The notes beneath the pieces were generated by a model. The model saw only the letters and a list, made by a program, of their open reading frames with translations, was not told the DNA's origin and did no database searches. A stretch of DNA of 6,450 nucleotides from an uncultured Chloroflexota bacterium (GTDB lineage Bacteria; Chloroflexota; Chloroflexia; Thermomicrobiales; UBA6265): assembly GCA_937901745.1 (NCBI GenBank), contig CALGSZ010000013.1:1-6450 (forward strand), read 5' to 3'. The position numbers were made by a program, and so were the translations under genes. Shown one piece after another: positions 3,863-6,450 of this stretch (the first letter of the stretch is position 1; each line of letters begins with the position of its first letter).

Positions 3863-6190
3863 ATGGTCTACTTTGCGAATCGATCCGCTCCCCGGAACGA
3901 CGACCTGTCCCGCGCGGAGTCCATCGCGCGTGGACTGTTCCCCCACCAGGTCGAGGGTGTTGCGTTCCTGCTGCGACGGCGGCGCGCGATCCTCGCGGAT
4001 GACATGGGCCTCGGCAAGACGCGGCAGGCGATCATCGCGATGCGCCACGCAGCGCCGGTCGGCCCGTACCTCGTGGTGTGTCCCGCGTCGGTGAAACGGA
4101 ACTGGGCCCGCGAGATCGAGGCGGTGCTGCCAGGCGCACCCGTCCGCATTCTGGACGGCGACTCGCCGCCAATCGCTGTCGAGGACGATGGCGTGTCCGG
4201 TGCAGCCGCCGTCGACGGCCGCGGAGCCGGCCGACCCCATTCGCCGGGCAGTGTTCAGCTCGACCTGTGGGGTGGCGCCGCCCAAGCTCGCGGCCCGCTG
4301 CCGCGCCACGCCTGGGTCGTCGTCAACTACGACATTCTCGGCCGCCTTGTAGATACGCTGATGCACGTGCCCTGGTCAGGCCTCATCTTCGACGAGGCCC
4401 AGTACATCAAGAACCACCGGAGCCAGCGGAGCCGGCACGCGCGCCGGCTGGTCGAGGCCGCCGCCGAGCGCCGGCCCGGTAGCCCCGTCGTCTACGCACT
4501 CACCGGCACGCCGCTGATGAACAGGCCGCGCGACCTGTTCCCGCTGCTCCAGCTCGTGGGCCACCCGATGGGCCGTAGCTTCCTCAGCTTCGCCAAGCGT
4601 TACTGCGCGGCGCACCACAACGGCTACGGCTGGGTGACGGATGGCGCGTCGAACCTCGAGGAGCTGGCCGCGCAGCTCCAGGGAGTGATGCTGCGCCGCG
4701 CGAAGACGGACGTGCTCGAGCTTCCGCCCAAACTGCGGACATGGCTCGAGGTGGATGTTCCGCGAGGCACCGGCGCTGCCGGTATGCGCGAGGTGGTCCG
4801 CATACTGCTCCGCGTGACGAACCGCGCCGACAGGGTAACACAAGGCAACGAGGCGCGCGGCCGTCTCATCGCGCACCTCACCACGGTGCGCCGCGAGCTC
4901 GCGGTTGCCAAGGTCGACCACACGATCGATCTGATCGAGAGCGCGGTCGAGCAGGGGGAGAAGGTCATCGTCTTCTCCTGCTTCGATGAGCCGCTGAAGC
5001 GCATCCACCGCCATTTCGCCGACCGTTCGGTCCTGCTGACGGGCGCGACGCCCGCCTCGCGACGCCAGGAGCTCGTCGACCGGTTCCAGGACGACGAAGG
5101 CGTGCGTGTCTTCGTCGCGAACATCCATGCCGGCGGCGTCGGGCTCAATCTCACGGCGGCGCGGCAGGTGATTTTCAACGACCTGGACTGGGTTCCCGCG
5201 AACCACTGGCAGGCGGAGGACCGGGCGTACCGCATCGGACAGACGAACACCGTGTACGTGACGTACGTCGGCGCGGCCGGAACGGTAGACGACTTCGTGC
5301 GCGAGCTGCTGATGGTGAAGACCGCGCTCATCGAGAGCGTAGTGGACGGTAGGGCGCTGCAGGAAGCCGCGACGCGGGACGTCCTGTCCGAGCTCGAGCG
5401 GCTGATCGGAGATCTGTCGCCACAGCTCGCGGATCTCCGGCTGGAGGATCTGGATGAAGACGGCGTGGCGGCTGTGCTGGAGAATGCCGTGCGCGTCTTC
5501 GAGAGCGAGCACGCCCCCCTGCTAGCGGCGGTAGCTGGCCGCGAGACGAGTGCCGGCGCGGAAAGGGAGCCGACGGCCGCCATGCGCCGTGCGCTCCGGA
5601 TCCTGGCCGACGTGCTGGCGGCGCCGGCGGTTCGGCGCTTCCGCGTCGCGAGCCGTGTGAGGGGGCACGATCGCGGAGGGCCCGCCGACGTGGTCCCTCT
5701 CGCCTACGAGATCACCGCAAGGGAGAACGCCATGAGAACCCGACACACGCTCAGCTCTCGCTCGAATCCGACCTGTGGGCCAGGGCTCGCCCGAATCCGC
5801 ACCAGCCACGAGCGCCATCGGCTGGCAGCCCTCGCTCTTCTCTTGCTCTCGCCCGTTTCCGGTGCTGCGCAGGACGCGCTGCGCGTCGTCTCGGCCGAGG
5901 AGGCGCGAAACTACGTCGGCTCCACGGTCACCGTGTGCGACTCGGTGGCGAGCGCGACGTTCGCCTCGCGCAGCCGCGGCCAGCCCACGTTCCTCAACCT
6001 GGCGAAGGCATACCCGAATCAGGTCTTCACGGTCGTGATCTGGGGCGACGACCGGAATCGCTTCCCCGAACCGCCCGAGCGGGTGTACCGACACCGCCGC
6101 ATCTGCGTCACCGGTAGGCTGACCACGTACCGTGGCACGCCGCAGATCGTAGTCCGGGAGCCGACGGCGGCAAAGCTACAGGGGCGGTGA
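3863..6190 (+). CDS. SNF2/SMARCAL1-like DNA-dependent ATPase, read through into an exported OB-fold protein
   Basis: A 775-codon frame starting at ATG 3863 after AGGAGG. Residues 1-495 form a complete SNF2 motor: LFPHQVEGV (25-33), Walker A DDMGLGKT (46-53), motif Ia around VVCPASVKRNW (71-81), DEAQ (177-180) in place of DEAH, TGTP (214-217), then the second RecA lobe with AGGVGLNLTAA (423-433) and QAEDRAYRIGQ (450-460). Family members use ATP to translocate on and remodel duplex or branched DNA. Residues ~100-150 are a low-complexity insert containing QLDLWG (132-137), like sliding-clamp-binding motifs. Residues 500-618 are helical and end in a segment like the start of a SWIM domain (RRFRVASR...YEIT), but no zinc ligands follow. 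From residue 624 the frame continues, without a stop, into a signal peptide and an OB-fold, so the natural SNF2 protein may end near 620 and the fused length may not be real. Confidence 0.85.
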   Translation: MVYFANRSAPRNDDLSRAESIARGLFPHQVEGVAFLLRRRRAILADDMGLGKTRQAIIAMRHAAPVGPYLVVCPASVKRNWAREIEAVLPGAPVRILDGDSPPIAVEDDGVSGAAAVDGRGAGRPHSPGSVQLDLWGGAAQARGPLPRHAWVVVNYDILGRLVDTLMHVPWSGLIFDEAQYIKNHRSQRSRHARRLVEAAAERRPGSPVVYALTGTPLMNRPRDLFPLLQLVGHPMGRSFLSFAKRYCAAHHNGYGWVTDGASNLEELAAQLQGVMLRRAKTDVLELPPKLRTWLEVDVPRGTGAAGMREVVRILLRVTNRADRVTQGNEARGRLIAHLTTVRRELAVAKVDHTIDLIESAVEQGEKVIVFSCFDEPLKRIHRHFADRSVLLTGATPASRRQELVDRFQDDEGVRVFVANIHAGGVGLNLTAARQVIFNDLDWVPANHWQAEDRAYRIGQTNTVYVTYVGAAGTVDDFVRELLMVKTALIESVVDGRALQEAATRDVLSELERLIGDLSPQLADLRLEDLDEDGVAAVLENAVRVFESEHAPLLAAVAGRETSAGAEREPTAAMRRALRILADVLAAPAVRRFRVASRVRGHDRGGPADVVPLAYEITARENAMRTRHTLSSRSNPTCGPGLARIRTSHERHRLAALALLLLSPVSGAAQDALRVVSAEEARNYVGSTVTVCDSVASATFASRSRGQPTFLNLAKAYPNQVFTVVIWGDDRNRFPEPPERVYRHRRICVTGRLTTYRGTPQIVVREPTAAKLQGR
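5732..6190 (+). CDS. Small exported OB-fold protein with its own start inside the SNF2 frame
   Basis: A 152-aa protein if translated from ATG 5732, preceded by AAGGGAG (5719-5725), a good Shine-Dalgarno at normal spacing. Its residues 24-47 look like a signal peptide: basic HERHR, hydrophobic LAALALLLLSPVSG, then AAQ before the mature part. The preceding n-region is unusually long, and there is no closer start codon. The mature ~105 residues carry conserved-looking segments: VGSTVTVCDSVAS, RGQPTFLNLAKAYPNQVFTVVIWG, RRICVTGRLTTYRGTPQIVV. This is the pattern of small single-domain OB-fold proteins exported by many environmental bacteria; two cysteines (in VTVCDS and RRICVTG) may form a disulfide. 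The function is unknown. It is in frame with the SNF2 gene, and no stop codon separates them. I favour independent translation because a signal peptide makes no sense inside a cytoplasmic ATPase. Confidence 0.65.
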   Translation: MRTRHTLSSRSNPTCGPGLARIRTSHERHRLAALALLLLSPVSGAAQDALRVVSAEEARNYVGSTVTVCDSVASATFASRSRGQPTFLNLAKAYPNQVFTVVIWGDDRNRFPEPPERVYRHRRICVTGRLTTYRGTPQIVVREPTAAKLQGR

Positions 6191-6200
6191 GCGCCGGGAG

Positions 6201-6232
6201 CGGCCGGCTAGCTCACACGCCCCGACCGGCCG
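6201..6232. terminator. Inverted repeat between convergent genes, possible bidirectional terminator
   Basis: CGGCCGG (6201-6207) is exactly complementary to CCGGCCG (6226-6232) across an 18-nt loop. It sits 10 bp after the SNF2/OB stop and 16 bp beyond the stop of the minus-strand gene, the usual place for a shared terminator. There is no T tract on either strand, so an RNA hairpin aiding Rho or 3'-end protection is all that can be proposed. Confidence 0.35.
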
Positions 6233-6248
6233 TCCGCCGCAGCACCGC

Positions 6249-6450
6249 TCAAGTGCAGACGCTGCCGTGGTAGCGCGCGTCGATCTTGCCGTGATCGGGG
6301 TGCTGGCCCTTGAAGTCGAAGACCAGCGTGCCGTGCACCTGGATGAAGCCGCTCGCATTCGCGTAGGCGCCCTCGCCGCGCACGATCGTGTAGCGGTTGT
6401 TGAGCCGGTAGACGGGCGGTGCGACGGGCGCCTGCACTCCGGAGTCCTCG
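6249..6450 (-). CDS. 3' end of a gene for a beta-rich protein, start outside the window
   Basis: The minus-strand frame ends at a stop complementary to 6249-6251 and stays open to the window edge, so only about the last 66 residues are visible. A GTG at 6437 could start a 62-aa protein, but the frame continues upstream and the peptide begins in mid-domain, so this is read as the C-terminus of a longer gene. The sequence alternates hydrophobic and Gly/small residues (VYRLNNRYTIVRGEG, GFIQVHGTLVFDFKG, IDARYHGSVC) and ends in Cys-Thr. The GxGxYxxASGxxxVxGTLxFDF pattern resembles the beta-barrel repeats of small exported proteins of the allene-oxide-cyclase/dirigent-like type, a loose likeness only. 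It converges on the SNF2/OB frame with a 58-bp gap. Confidence 0.6.
   Translation of the reverse strand, partial: EDSGVQAPVAPPVYRLNNRYTIVRGEGAYANASGFIQVHGTLVFDFKGQHPDHGKIDARYHGSVCT

Noticed and set aside
4376..5583. Two long minus-strand frames opposite the SNF2 gene (378 and 319 codons)
   Set aside because: They lie wholly opposite a gene with all SNF2 motifs in order; long antisense frames are expected at this GC content, and neither shows a family motif.
5774..5812. Second half of a SWIM zinc finger in the SNF2 frame (CGPG...H at residues 638-649)
   Set aside because: The PG and His spacing is only vaguely similar. The needed cysteine pair and the second CxH are missing, and the distance from YEIT is about twice that expected.
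1..6450. CRISPR array, insertion sequence, toxin-antitoxin pair or known defence cluster
   Set aside because: There are no regularly spaced repeats, no terminal inverted repeats flanking a transposase, and no nuclease, methylase or toxin-like gene near the SNF2 ATPase.

Overview
The window is high-GC DNA whose genes use mostly G or C at third codon positions. It has long exported proteins with signal peptides ending in Ala-Gln motifs and a bacterial SMARCAL1-like SNF2 ATPase. This fits a soil or environmental bacterium, and Gemmatimonadota or a similar phylum is my best guess, from the style of the proteins only. There is no rRNA, tRNA, transposase, integrase or CRISPR array.

Layout. Positions 1-822 hold no gene I can support; the reading frames there are Arg/Cys/Pro-rich and unlike proteins, and the clearest structure is a perfect 8-bp-stem palindrome at 377-396. 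Positions 823-2778 (+) encode an exported HtrA-type serine protease domain, without PDZ, fused to a long TPR region. Positions 2779-3117 are not empty: a plausible sigma70-type promoter (2860-2888) is followed by several hairpins and a strong intrinsic-terminator candidate (3001-3047). That is a self-contained transcription unit of about 150 nt ending 70 bp before the next gene, so it may be a small RNA or an attenuated leader. Positions 3118-3720 (+) encode an unrecognised 200-aa all-helical protein. Positions 3863-6190 (+) are one open frame of 775 codons. Its first ~620 residues are an SNF2/SMARCAL1-type ATPase, and its last 152 are an exported OB-fold protein with its own ribosome-binding site, ATG and signal peptide. 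The window ends with the 3' part of a gene on the minus strand (6249-6450) for a small beta-rich protein, convergent with the SNF2/OB frame.

How the parts may work together. The helical protein and the SNF2 ATPase are co-directional, 142 bp apart, and each has a good Shine-Dalgarno site, so a two-gene DNA-remodelling or repair unit led by a regulated leader is a reasonable hypothesis. The SNF2 protein has a low-complexity insert between its Walker A and DEAQ motifs that carries QLDLWG, a close match to bacterial sliding-clamp-binding motifs. The most unusual point is the missing stop codon between the cytoplasmic ATPase and the exported OB-fold protein. This may be a real fusion, a deletion that removed the end of a SWIM-like C-terminus, or a one-base sequence error.
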